DNA of 6,517 bases from Acidobacteriota bacterium (GTDB lineage: Bacteria; Acidobacteriota; Terriglobia; Bryobacterales; Bryobacteraceae): assembly GCA_947505565.1 (NCBI GenBank), contig CANNLB010000167.1, positions 1-6,517 of the forward strand, read 5' to 3'. Made by a program: the position numbers and the translations under genes. Positions 1 to 6,517 of the stretch are shown piece by piece. How positions within the stretch are numbered: position 1 is the first letter of the stretch; each line of letters begins with the position of its first letter. The notes below the pieces were generated by a model, which saw nothing but the letters and a program-made list of their open reading frames with translations, ran no database searches and was not told the origin of the DNA.

Positions 1-1772
1 TTCACGGTATGCCGCTGATCGAAGTCCCCCGGAAACTGAATCCCCAGCGCACCATCCCGCACCGTCGTCCTCCCATACCCATAACTCACCCAGCCCGACA
101 ACCGATTCGCCGACCGCCGCTGCAGCGTCACCTCCACGCCCCGCGCTGCAGCCCGTTGAGAATTCTGGAAAGCCAGGATAACCGGTGGATTGAAAATCGT
201 GCCATTCGTCAACCGACGCGGCTCCTCGAACGGGCGAAAAATCTGGTCCCGATCCCACCGCCGATACGTCTCCACCCGTAACCGCGTCCGCTCTCCCCAC
301 ATCTGCTCCAGAGCCACGGTCAAGTGCGTCGCTCGCTCCGGCAACAGACTCACCCCTTGCAAAAAGTTCGCAAACTGCACTGCCTGGCCCCAACTCGCCT
401 GCACGCGCGTTGACTCCCGCAATTGATATGCCGCCCCCAACTGAGGCGACCAAGCCGTCTGTTCCATATGGTCCCAACGGCCCCCCGCCGTCATCCGCAA
501 CCGCCGCCACTGCAACGACTGTTGCCCATATCCTCCCGCGCGCCACCCCGTCCCCCGATACCGATCCCTCGTCAGCGCCAGCAGCGGACTCGGTTGATAT
601 CGCATTAAAGCTCCCTCATCCCGCAACCGCCGTACGGAACCGCCGAACTGCGCCCCTCGATAACTCGTATCCGTCCGCCCCACCCATTCCCCACCAAATC
701 CTCGCCCGAGCGGCAATTGGTCCCGGTTTGTATTCTCTGATCGCTCCCGCAGATACGCCACCCGCTGCGTCGTCAACCACCGGCTAGTGGGTCGAAACTG
801 CCAAGCCAAGTTGAGCAAAGTAGAACGGTAGGCGCTCTCCATCAACCCATTCACCCCCAGTCGAGCCCGCGCGCTCGTCCGGTCCAACCCCGAAAGTCCG
901 TCGAAGAACCCTAAGCTAAGCGTCTGTCGATCGCTCGGCGACCAAGCCACTTTTCCCTGCGTATCAAAGAAATCAAAGGCTAAAGTCGGATCACTCGTCG
1001 CCCGCGAGAGCAAATATTGCAGGTAGCTCTTGCGCACCCCCACCAGCCACGACGCCGTCCCCTTCCGGTTCAGCGGACCCTCGGCGAGCGCCCCCGCCCC
1101 TGCCGCCCCCGCCGTCAACCGTACCGCCGGTCGCAGCCGGCTGCCTTCGCGTAACTGCACGTCCAACGCCGCCGCCGTCCGATCCGAAAATGGAGCCGGC
1201 GGGGCTCCGGAATGTAGCGTCATCGTCTCCACCAAATCCCCGTTGAAAATCGTCAGCGACCCGGCGCTCGGTTCGTTCTGCACCGTATGGAACGGGTTCC
1301 GCAATAGAATCCCATCCAGGTAGATTCCCACCCGCTGAAAGCTGGCTCCCCTTACCGAAAACTGCGCGACGAAGTCGTTATTCGACGCCACCCCCGGCAG
1401 GCTCTGCACCGCACGCAACGGATCGTCTGCCAGCACACTCGACAAATTCTTGATCTCCGCGCCCGTCAGCGACGCGTCGAATGGATCCACCGTCACGGTT
1501 AACTTCTCCCGTCGCGTCAAATTGTCCGGCGTCAACGCCACCGCCAAAGTGGCTATCCCTTCCACCACCACCCGCTCCGGTCGATACCCCACCAGCGTAA
1601 TCTGAATCGTTTCGCCCGGCTCTGCCGTGATCTGAAATCGGCCATCCGCCCCACTCAGCGCCGTCCCAACCTTTGCTTCAAACCGCACATTAACCAAGGG
1701 CTCGCTCGAAACGGCGTCACGGACAATCCCGTCAACTAACGCCGAAGCCCACCAAAACGCCAAAAGCATCAT
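1..1772 (-). CDS. TonB-dependent outer-membrane receptor with N-terminal carboxypeptidase-regulatory-like domain (C-terminus beyond window)
   Basis: The minus-strand frame is open without a stop for 590 codons from the ATG at 1772 to the left edge. It begins MMLLAFWWASALVDGIV, a short hydrophobic leader with a possible cut after ASA. Residues ~13-82 look like a carboxypeptidase-regulatory-like beta-sandwich (DGIVRDAVSSEPLVNVRF, then SGADGRFQI and VGYRPERVVV). A TonB-box-like stretch (LTVTVDPFD, ~91-99) is followed by a plug domain at ~105-210 with DDPLRAVQSLPGV, FSVRGASFQRVGIYLDG and LVETMTLHSGAPP. The rest is beta-barrel sequence rich in alternating aromatic and arginine residues, ending at DFDQRHTV, which resembles the DQRH motif in late barrel strands of Oar-like receptors; perhaps 100-200 residues are missing. 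The start is fixed by an in-frame TAG at 1773-1775 directly upstream. No Shine-Dalgarno is obvious, and the ATG lies 4 bases after the DUF1552 stop, so translational coupling is likely. The family performs energy-dependent uptake across the outer membrane; the substrate is not predictable here. Confidence 0.9.
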   Translation of the reverse strand, partial: MMLLAFWWASALVDGIVRDAVSSEPLVNVRFEAKVGTALSGADGRFQITAEPGETIQITLVGYRPERVVVEGIATLAVALTPDNLTRREKLTVTVDPFDASLTGAEIKNLSSVLADDPLRAVQSLPGVASNNDFVAQFSVRGASFQRVGIYLDGILLRNPFHTVQNEPSAGSLTIFNGDLVETMTLHSGAPPAPFSDRTAAALDVQLREGSRLRPAVRLTAGAAGAGALAEGPLNRKGTASWLVGVRKSYLQYLLSRATSDPTLAFDFFDTQGKVAWSPSDRQTLSLGFFDGLSGLDRTSARARLGVNGLMESAYRSTLLNLAWQFRPTSRWLTTQRVAYLRERSENTNRDQLPLGRGFGGEWVGRTDTSYRGAQFGGSVRRLRDEGALMRYQPSPLLALTRDRYRGTGWRAGGYGQQSLQWRRLRMTAGGRWDHMEQTAWSPQLGAAYQLRESTRVQASWGQAVQFANFLQGVSLLPERATHLTVALEQMWGERTRLRVETYRRWDRDQIFRPFEEPRRLTNGTIFNPPVILAFQNSQRAAARGVEVTLQRRSANRLSGWVSYGYGRTTVRDGALGIQFPGDFDQRHTV

Positions 1773-1776
1773 CTAA

Positions 1777-3108
1777 TTAACTCAGCGATAAGCGACCCGT
1801 GCTGTCCCCGAAGCTCTCGGTCTCAATTCCGGACTGGTTCAAAATGTCCACAAAAAGGTTCGTCACCGGCGTCTCCGCCTTCGCCGCGAAGTGCCGCCCC
1901 CCTTTCCGCCCGCCAGCATGTCCCGCCACCACCAACGGCAGATTGTGATTCGAATGCTGGTTCCCATCACTGATCGCTGCGGCATAAAGGATCGTTGAAT
2001 GATCCAGCAAGTTCCCATCGCCGTCGCTCGTCGACTTCAACTTCTCCAGGAAATAGCCAAACAGTTCCACGTGATGGACATTGATCTTCGTGACTTTCTC
2101 GATGAAATCGGGCAGGTTCCGGTGGTGCGTCAGCGGATGATGCGGATCCGGCACCCCGATCTCCGGATACACCCGGACACTCCCCTCCCGACCCATCATC
2201 ATCGTCGAAACCCGCGTCAAATCGGACTGAAACGCGATCGTCTGCAAATCGAACATCAACTTGACGTACTCAATGTAGGAGAACGGAATCCCCGATGGCT
2301 TTTCGCCGGTCGGTATTTCAGGATCGTTTTCGGCCTTCGCGATCCGCGTCTCCACCTCGCGAATCGCGGTTAGATACTCGTCCATCTTACGCCGATCGAC
2401 CGAGCCCAGTGTCGAGACCAACGATTGCGTATCCTGGCGCGTCATGTCCAGAATGCTCTTTTTGTAGAGTGCCCGCCGCGCCCGCGTCGCCGCATCCAAG
2501 CTCGGGTCCACCGTCCCGAACAGCCGTTCGAATACCGACCGCGGATTCACTTCCACCGCCATCGGCGAGTCCGGATTCTTCCACGAAATCGAATTTGTGT
2601 AAGCGCAACTCGAACCGGTATCGCAATTCCCGATCATCCTCGAATCTTCGCAGCCTAACTGCAGCGACGGAACCCGTGTCTGTGGCGCAAAACGCACCGC
2701 CGCGATCTGGTCGAAGGTCGTTCCCGAATGGACATCCGCTCCGGCCGTATATTTCGGAATCGCGCCCGAAAGGAAGCTCCCCGAAGCCTTCGCGTGCCCG
2801 CCGCCTTTCGCCTTATTCGCCGCATGATTCGACAGCCCCGAGACGACTACTATGTCCTCCCGTAACCGTTCCAGTGGCTTCAAAATCCGCGTGAACTCAA
2901 AATCGCTTCCCGTCTGGGCCAACTGCCAATCTTTCATGATGATGCCATTCGGCACATACACAACGGCAATCCGACTCGCCGACTGAGCCCTGCCAGCGGG
3001 TGCCGCCAGCGCCGGACGCATCGCGTCCAACATTGGCAACCCGATCGCCGCCCCGACTCCGCGCAGCAACATTCGGCGCGACACATGTTTCCCGGTAAGA
3101 ATCGTCAT
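1777..3108 (-). CDS. DUF1552 (HXXSHH-family) exported protein with twin-arginine signal
   Basis: This is a complete 443-residue protein, a normal length for DUF1552. The N-terminus carries a Tat-type signal: SRRMLLRG at 10-17, then a hydrophobic stretch to ALAAPA at ~33-38. Family hallmarks are visible: VVYVPNGIIMKDW (49-61), a Cys cluster LGCEDSRMIGNCDTGSSCAY (151-170) followed by SISW, HPLTHH (324-329) as a variant of the HXXSHH motif, and AAAISDGNQHSNHNLPLVVAGH (roughly 376-397). The last resembles the metal-site region of the alkaline phosphatase/sulfatase-like fold to which this family and DUF1501 seem related. No reaction is established for the family. The start is supported by the ATGA overlap with the upstream gene and by an AGGAG ribosome-binding site 10 bases away. 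The Tat leader implies export in folded form, possibly with bound metal, to the periplasm. Pairing with a DUF1592-type cytochrome protein is the usual context; the coupled TonB receptor downstream is less expected. Confidence 0.93.
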   Translation of the reverse strand: MTILTGKHVSRRMLLRGVGAAIGLPMLDAMRPALAAPAGRAQSASRIAVVYVPNGIIMKDWQLAQTGSDFEFTRILKPLERLREDIVVVSGLSNHAANKAKGGGHAKASGSFLSGAIPKYTAGADVHSGTTFDQIAAVRFAPQTRVPSLQLGCEDSRMIGNCDTGSSCAYTNSISWKNPDSPMAVEVNPRSVFERLFGTVDPSLDAATRARRALYKKSILDMTRQDTQSLVSTLGSVDRRKMDEYLTAIREVETRIAKAENDPEIPTGEKPSGIPFSYIEYVKLMFDLQTIAFQSDLTRVSTMMMGREGSVRVYPEIGVPDPHHPLTHHRNLPDFIEKVTKINVHHVELFGYFLEKLKSTSDGDGNLLDHSTILYAAAISDGNQHSNHNLPLVVAGHAGGRKGGRHFAAKAETPVTNLFVDILNQSGIETESFGDSTGRLSLS

Positions 3109-5522
3109 TCGGATTTTGCTCCTGTCGCTGCCGGCGTCTCCACCGCTCGACGCATCTGAAACGGCAAACTATTCACAATCTCTAAGACTAGCGCTGAAAA
3201 CTGGTAGTTACGGGACGGCAGTTTCGACGCGATCGCCGCCAGCACGGGCTTATCATACCGCTCCAGACCCCGGCCCAGAGAATAGGTCAGTAACTTCTCG
3301 GTCATTCCTCGCACGAACGCTGCCCTGTCTTCGTTGAGCAGTGTTTTCAGCTCTGCCGGCCCTTGAAAGCTCTTCCCACTCGGTAGCACCCCGGACGCAT
3401 CAATCGGAAAATCCCCATCCTTCGTCCGCCAACCGCCAACCGCGTCGAAGTTTTCGAGTCCAAATCCCAGCGGATCCATTCGAGCGTGGCAACTGGCGCA
3501 CGTCGGGTTCTTGCGGTGGGCTTCCATTTGTTGTCGCAGCGAGGCCGACTTCCCCACGTGGGTATCGTCCAACGCCGGCACCGCCGGCGGCGGAGGAGGA
3601 GGCGGCGCGTTCAGCAAAGTTTCCATAATCCATTTCCCCCGCAGCACTGGTGATGTCCGCGTCGAATACGAAGAAATCGTCAGCATACTCCCCTGCGCCA
3701 GGATGCCGCCCCCGCGATTCATTTTCGACATATCGACCCGCCTAAACTCCGGCCCCGTCACTCCGGGTACCCCGTAGAAACGAGCCAAGCGTTCGTTCAG
3801 GTAACTGTGTTTGGCATCCAGAATATCCATCACGCTGCCGTCCTGCCGAACCAGATTCTCTAGGAACAGCTCCGTTTCTCGTCTCATCGAAGAGCGGAGA
3901 CTCTCATCAAAATCCGGAAATTTTTCGATATCCGGCTTCATGACGTCAATGTTCCGATACTGCAACCATTGACCCGCGAAATTCTCGACCAGAGCCGCCG
4001 CCCTCGGGTCCCGCAGCATCCGCCGAACCTGTGCCGTCAACACCGCCGGTTGCCGCAGCGTGCCGTTATTGGCTGCCGCCGCCAGCGCCGCGTCCGGTGT
4101 GCTGCTCCACAAGAAGTACGAGATGCGCGACGCCAACTCGTGATGACTGACCGCCGCAAATGGCTGTTTCCCGCTGGGGCCCCGGTCGCGCTCGGTCCGA
4201 AACAGAAAATGCGGCGAGACGAGGACTCCCTGCAAGGCTGTGGCGATTCCTTCCGCATGGCTATCGCCCTGCTGCTTCGCTAGCGCATACAGCTTCAGAA
4301 ACGGAGTCACCTCGGCCACCGTCACCGGCCGTCGAAATGCCTTCCGCGTGAAATTCGTCAAAATGGTTTGCGCGCAGGTCGGCGTTTGTGGCGCGCAAAC
4401 AAACACCGCCTGCCGACTCGCCGCCGACGGACCCTCGGGCTGCGTAAACGGCCCACCGATATCAATCGACTCGTACCGGTTATCCACCCGCACTTCCACC
4501 CGGTCGAGCTTGATTTTCGTTCCGTACTTGCGCAGCAACTCCTCGTCCGCCGCCGTTAACTTACCCCGTGCCCCGGATAACTTCATGAAGTCTTTCCGCT
4601 GCGACGGCTCCGGACCGTTGTACTGCGGCGGTAAACCGTGGTAGTTCTTCAAATACGTCGCGCTCAGAAGATGCTCCCCCGCCGTCATCTTCACCCGAAG
4701 TTCCAGCACTTGGCCTTCCAGGTCGGTGCCGTCGTATTCAAAGGTCTGGACCAATTTGCTATCGATGTAAAACGCCGGAGTCACTGGCATCGTCTGATCC
4801 GGCCGGTGGCCATTCATTACCAGACGAAAGCTATATTCCCCGTCCACCGGAAAACGATGGAGAACGTGGAAGGCATGGTGCAACGATAAACCCGACTCGT
4901 CATAATGATGCAGGTCCTTCGGCAATACCGGAATCCTCACCGGAGCCGAATAGTGAACCGAAGCCGGCTTCAACTTCTCCGCTCCAAAAACCGCGGTACG
5001 AACCGCCCGCTCGGCCGCATACAAATACTTCTCCAGCAAAACCGGAGACAGCGAGAGCGCGTCGGCGATGTTGTCAAATCCAAACGCCGCCTCGTCGTTG
5101 GGGAAAGTTTCCGCCGGGTGAATATCCACCGCGAGCAAATCCCGAATGGTGTTGTTGTACTCGGTCTTGTTGAGTCTCCGCGCGGTGATTCGCCCCGGGT
5201 CCGGCTTCGCCACGCGATCCTGCCGCGCAAACTCAGTCTCCAAAACCAAAGCCACCGATTTCACCTCGGCCGCTGCCGGCTTCGGGAATCCTGGAGGTGG
5301 CATCTCACCCATCGTGATCTTGGCTACCACCCGCTCCCAGGTATCTCGTGCGGCGTCGAACGAGTGCGCCGTATCCAGATCCGCCAAGTTCACGTCGCCA
5401 TTCGAAACCTTCTGGTTATGGCAGGCAACGCAATTCTTCCGCACGAACGAAAAAACGGGATCCGAGTCTAGCCCGAAAAGAGCGACCGATGCGAAGACCA
5501 TCAACAGGGCGGTTCGAATCAC
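3105..5522 (-). CDS. Planctomycete-type di-haem c protein with DUF1587, DUF1595, DUF1592, DUF1588 and DUF1585 domains
   Basis: This is a complete 805-residue protein. A Sec signal peptide lies at ~1-18 (MIRTALLMVFASVALFG). A cytochrome c-like segment follows with haem motif CVACH (31-35) and a distal MGEMPPPGFP (71-80) whose Met could be an axial ligand. DUF1587/PSD3 is at ~111-175 (RITARRLNKTEYNNTIRDLL), then a beta-rich insert at ~190-350 that may be carbohydrate-binding-like. DUF1595/PSD5 is at ~380-442, preceded by Cys376/Cys383. DUF1592/PSD4 is at ~455-585 (HHELASRISYFLWSSTPD), DUF1588/PSCyt3 at ~590-690 with a second haem motif CASCH (675-679), and DUF1585/PSD2 at ~720-790 (LLTYSLGRGLERYD). 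This is the canonical order for the family. Proteins of this type are predicted periplasmic; the electron partner and substrate are unknown. The start is GTG at 5520-5522 because an in-frame TGA lies upstream with no ATG/GTG/TTG between; GAGG sits 11 bases before it. The stop overlaps the DUF1552 start. Confidence 0.93.
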   Translation of the reverse strand: MIRTALLMVFASVALFGLDSDPVFSFVRKNCVACHNQKVSNGDVNLADLDTAHSFDAARDTWERVVAKITMGEMPPPGFPKPAAAEVKSVALVLETEFARQDRVAKPDPGRITARRLNKTEYNNTIRDLLAVDIHPAETFPNDEAAFGFDNIADALSLSPVLLEKYLYAAERAVRTAVFGAEKLKPASVHYSAPVRIPVLPKDLHHYDESGLSLHHAFHVLHRFPVDGEYSFRLVMNGHRPDQTMPVTPAFYIDSKLVQTFEYDGTDLEGQVLELRVKMTAGEHLLSATYLKNYHGLPPQYNGPEPSQRKDFMKLSGARGKLTAADEELLRKYGTKIKLDRVEVRVDNRYESIDIGGPFTQPEGPSAASRQAVFVCAPQTPTCAQTILTNFTRKAFRRPVTVAEVTPFLKLYALAKQQGDSHAEGIATALQGVLVSPHFLFRTERDRGPSGKQPFAAVSHHELASRISYFLWSSTPDAALAAAANNGTLRQPAVLTAQVRRMLRDPRAAALVENFAGQWLQYRNIDVMKPDIEKFPDFDESLRSSMRRETELFLENLVRQDGSVMDILDAKHSYLNERLARFYGVPGVTGPEFRRVDMSKMNRGGGILAQGSMLTISSYSTRTSPVLRGKWIMETLLNAPPPPPPPAVPALDDTHVGKSASLRQQMEAHRKNPTCASCHARMDPLGFGLENFDAVGGWRTKDGDFPIDASGVLPSGKSFQGPAELKTLLNEDRAAFVRGMTEKLLTYSLGRGLERYDKPVLAAIASKLPSRNYQFSALVLEIVNSLPFQMRRAVETPAATGAKSE
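3119..3123 (-). promoter_or_regulatory. Ribosome-binding site of the DUF1552 gene (AGGAG)
   Basis: AGGAG lies 10 bases upstream of the ATG at 3108, inside the 3' end of the preceding di-haem gene. Together with the ATGA stop-start overlap it fixes the start and points to coupled translation. Confidence 0.7.
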
Positions 5523-5566
5523 GAAATAGCTTGCCTCATTAATAAAATATCACGTCTCGAAAATCG
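5523..5566 (-). promoter_or_regulatory. 44-base intergenic gap before the three-gene block; possible promoter region
   Basis: This is the only gap between the sthA stop and the di-haem start. Its core on the minus strand, TGATATTTTATTAAT, is strikingly AT-rich compared with the surrounding GC-rich sequence. It could hold an extended -10 (TGATATTTT), but no convincing -35 is visible. No hairpin with a T tract is seen, so there is no evidence for termination after sthA. The block may have its own promoter here or be read through from upstream; the sequence does not decide. Confidence 0.3.
5534..5539 (-). promoter_or_regulatory. Probable ribosome-binding site of the di-haem gene (ATGAGG)
   Basis: GAGG at 5534-5537 lies 11 bases before the GTG at 5522. 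Spacing is slightly long and the match is partial, but it is the only purine-rich stretch near the start and supports GTG rather than the internal ATG at codon 8, which would cut into the signal peptide. Confidence 0.45.
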
Positions 5567-6415
5567 CTACAGCCCGAGCCGGTTGATCCCATCAAAGGCA
5601 GCCACCTTGTAGCACTCGGCCAAGGTTGGATAGTTGAACACAGTGTTAATGAAGTAGTCGATCGACCCGCCAAAGCTCAAAACCGCTTGTCCAATATGAA
5701 TCAATTCACTGGCCCCCTCGCCCATAATGTGGACCCCGAGCAACTGCCTCGTGTCCTGGTGGAAGATCAGTTTCAGAATTCCACTGGTGTCGCCAATGAT
5801 CTGTCCGCGGGCGATCTCCCGATACCGCGCCTTACCGATCTCGTAAGGGATGTTGGCCTGCGTCAACTCCTCCTCGCTCCGGCCCACCATCGAAATCTCG
5901 GGAATCGTATAGATGCCATACGGGAACAACGACGGAACGCTCGTCGCCGCAATCCCAAACGCATGACACGCCGCCAATCTCCCCTGCTCCATCGACGTTG
6001 ACGCCAGACTCGGAAACCCAATCACATCGCCCACCGCATAGATGTTCGGCACGACCGTCTGATAGTGCTGATTCACTTGAATACGGCCCCGGTCATCGGA
6101 TTGCAGTCCGGCACCCTCCAGGTTTAGCCGATCCGTATTACCGGTGCGCCCAACACTATAGAGCAACTTTTCGGTGACCACCTGCTTGCCGCTGCTCAGT
6201 TGAATTTTCACCCGCTTCCCATGCTCGTCATCTTCCATCTTTTCGATCCGCGAGACGTCTTCGCCCAACCGCAGCGTTACCCGGTTCTCCCGCATGTGAT
6301 AAGCGAGCGAATCGGCAATCTCGTTATCCACAAAATCCAGCAGAATCGGTCGCTTATCGATCAGGGTCACCCGCACCCCCAGTGTCGAAAAAATCGTCGT
6401 GTACTCGGTCCCAAT
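5567..6415 (-). pseudogene. sthA: Si-specific NAD(P)+ transhydrogenase SthA, C-terminal ~282 residues, 5' end cut off by an IS3-family element
   Basis: SthA is a cytosolic FAD flavoprotein that passes hydride between NADPH and NAD+. Full-length members are about 465 residues; here only ~282 remain. The frame reads IGTEYTTIFSTLGVRVTLID, the second half of the NAD(P)-binding Rossmann motif, then LLYSVGRTGNTDRLNLEGAG, the FAD-contacting NIYAVGDVIGFPSLAS, GIYTIPEISMVG, and a dimerisation domain ending HIGQAVLSF, FINTVFNYPTLAECYKVAA and DGINRLGL. All these closely match SthA as I recall it, including FNYPT in place of the HAHPT-type end of dipyridyl reductases. The body has no internal stop or frameshift. 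Upstream of Ile(6413-6415) the expected G-A-G-x of the motif is replaced by the terminal repeat of an insertion sequence, so the FAD-binding N-terminal part is absent. A GTG at 6376 could start a 269-residue fragment, but it would lack the first FAD motif and half of the NAD site and is unlikely to be active. Confidence 0.88.
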
Positions 6416-6441
6416 TGTAGCGCACCCGGTTCTCTGGACAC
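6416..6441. repeat. Terminal inverted repeat of the IS3-family element
   Basis: The repeat starts TGTAGCGCACCC on the plus strand and runs about 26 bases through GGTTCTCTGGACAC. The inner limit is approximate because the partner repeat is not in the window. The call rests on its resemblance to IS3-family ends, its position directly downstream of the transposase stop, and the abrupt loss of sthA homology at its outer edge. Confidence 0.7.
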
Positions 6442-6449
6442 ATCTTTGT

Positions 6450-6517
6450 TTAGGCTGCGACGGCCTGCTGAAAGTAATCTCGCCTGGCTTGAGCCGGCGA
6501 TCTGTACCCCAGTTTCT
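6450..6517 (-). CDS. IS3-family transposase (OrfB, DDE integrase type), last 21 residues only
   Basis: The minus strand reads KLGYRSPAQARRDYFQQAVA, then A and a TAA stop at 6450-6452. LGYRSPAQ is the conserved end of the rve_3 integrase-core region of IS3-family transposases, where (P)HQxLGYxSP follows the catalytic Glu. The two bases before the Lys codon (AG) fit a Gln codon, as in HQKLGY. Only the tail is present; the DDE residues and OrfA lie beyond the right edge. The short distance from the stop to the terminal repeat is usual for this family. Confidence 0.82.
   Translation of the reverse strand, partial: KLGYRSPAQARRDYFQQAVAA

Larger units (their letters stand above)
6416..6517 (-). 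mobile_element. Terminal segment of an IS3-family insertion sequence (right end; rest beyond window)
   Basis: From 6416 rightwards the plus strand reads TGTAGCGCACCCGGTTCTCT then GGACACATC. This matches the style of IS3-family ends, which begin TG and carry a GCACCC block and a TGGACA block; it resembles IS150-type ends as I remember them. Behind it on the minus strand is the C-terminal end of an IS3-type transposase, with the stop codon 34 bases inside the element. The boundary with sthA is placed at 6415/6416 because sthA homology stops exactly where the TGT begins. The other end, the second inverted repeat and the target duplication are outside the window, so a complete element cannot be shown. 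Confidence 0.85.

Noticed and set aside
410..787. A 125-codon plus-strand open frame near the left edge that might be taken for a gene.
   Set aside because: It is low-complexity Ala/Pro-rich sequence lying opposite the uninterrupted 590-codon TonB receptor frame, which explains the region.
2295..2894. A 199-codon open frame on the plus strand opposite the DUF1552 gene, and similar plus-strand frames elsewhere.
   Set aside because: The translations are rich in Pro, Arg and Ser with no recognisable motif, as expected for antisense shadows of GC-rich genes. The opposite strand encodes clearly conserved families.
3583..3606. A run of seven prolines (APPPPPPPAVP) in the di-haem protein, encoded by a GGCGG-type repeat.
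   Set aside because: A proline run at this place, just before the second CxxCH, is as far as I recall a common feature of DUF1588-containing proteins, so it is not evidence of an unusual repeat or a sequencing slip. It may make translation depend on EF-P.
5519..5539. A six-codon ORF (MRQAIS) whose TGA overlaps the GTG start of the di-haem gene, resembling a translational-coupling leader peptide.
   Set aside because: It has no ribosome-binding site of its own, the putative GAGG lies inside it, and such short ORFs arise easily by chance. There is no attenuator-like structure around it.
5523..5566. A possible terminator between sthA and the di-haem gene.
   Set aside because: The gap is AT-rich but I could find no GC-rich stem followed by a T tract on either strand.

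Overview
The window reads as a fragment of a high-GC bacterial genome. All genes lie on the minus strand. The gene set is a Planctomycete-type cytochrome protein with DUF1587/1595/1592/1588/1585, a DUF1552 'HXXSHH' protein, a TonB-dependent receptor with an N-terminal carboxypeptidase-regulatory-like domain, and a Si-specific transhydrogenase. This combination is most typical of Acidobacteria of the Solibacter/Bryobacter type, with Planctomycetes as the alternative. The assignment is an inference from gene families, not from a marker gene.

Layout in transcription order (right to left). At 6416-6517 is the end of an IS3-family insertion sequence: the last 21 codons of its transposase, the stop codon and the terminal inverted repeat beginning TGTAGCGCACCC. 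It abuts, without a gap, a soluble pyridine nucleotide transhydrogenase (sthA) whose first ~40% is missing in this window. The junction at 6415/6416 falls inside the second Rossmann GxGxxG motif. After a 44-base gap comes the three-gene block that fills the rest of the window. It starts with an 805-residue Sec-exported protein with two CxxCH haem c motifs (3105-5522). Next is a 443-residue DUF1552 protein with a twin-arginine signal (1777-3108), overlapping the first gene by 4 bases (ATGA). Last is a TonB-dependent outer-membrane receptor (1-1772), starting 4 bases after the DUF1552 stop and running off the left edge.

The tight spacing argues that the three genes are one transcription and translation unit. 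DUF1592-type and DUF1552 proteins are well known as a pair, but their biochemical role is not established. Finding a TonB receptor translationally coupled behind the pair suggests a cell-envelope system in which a substrate imported through the outer membrane is handled by a di-haem protein and an alkaline-phosphatase-like protein in the periplasm. That reading is inference and is the most interesting hypothesis here. There is no gene-free stretch above 300 bases, and I see no RNA gene, CRISPR array or convincing terminator.
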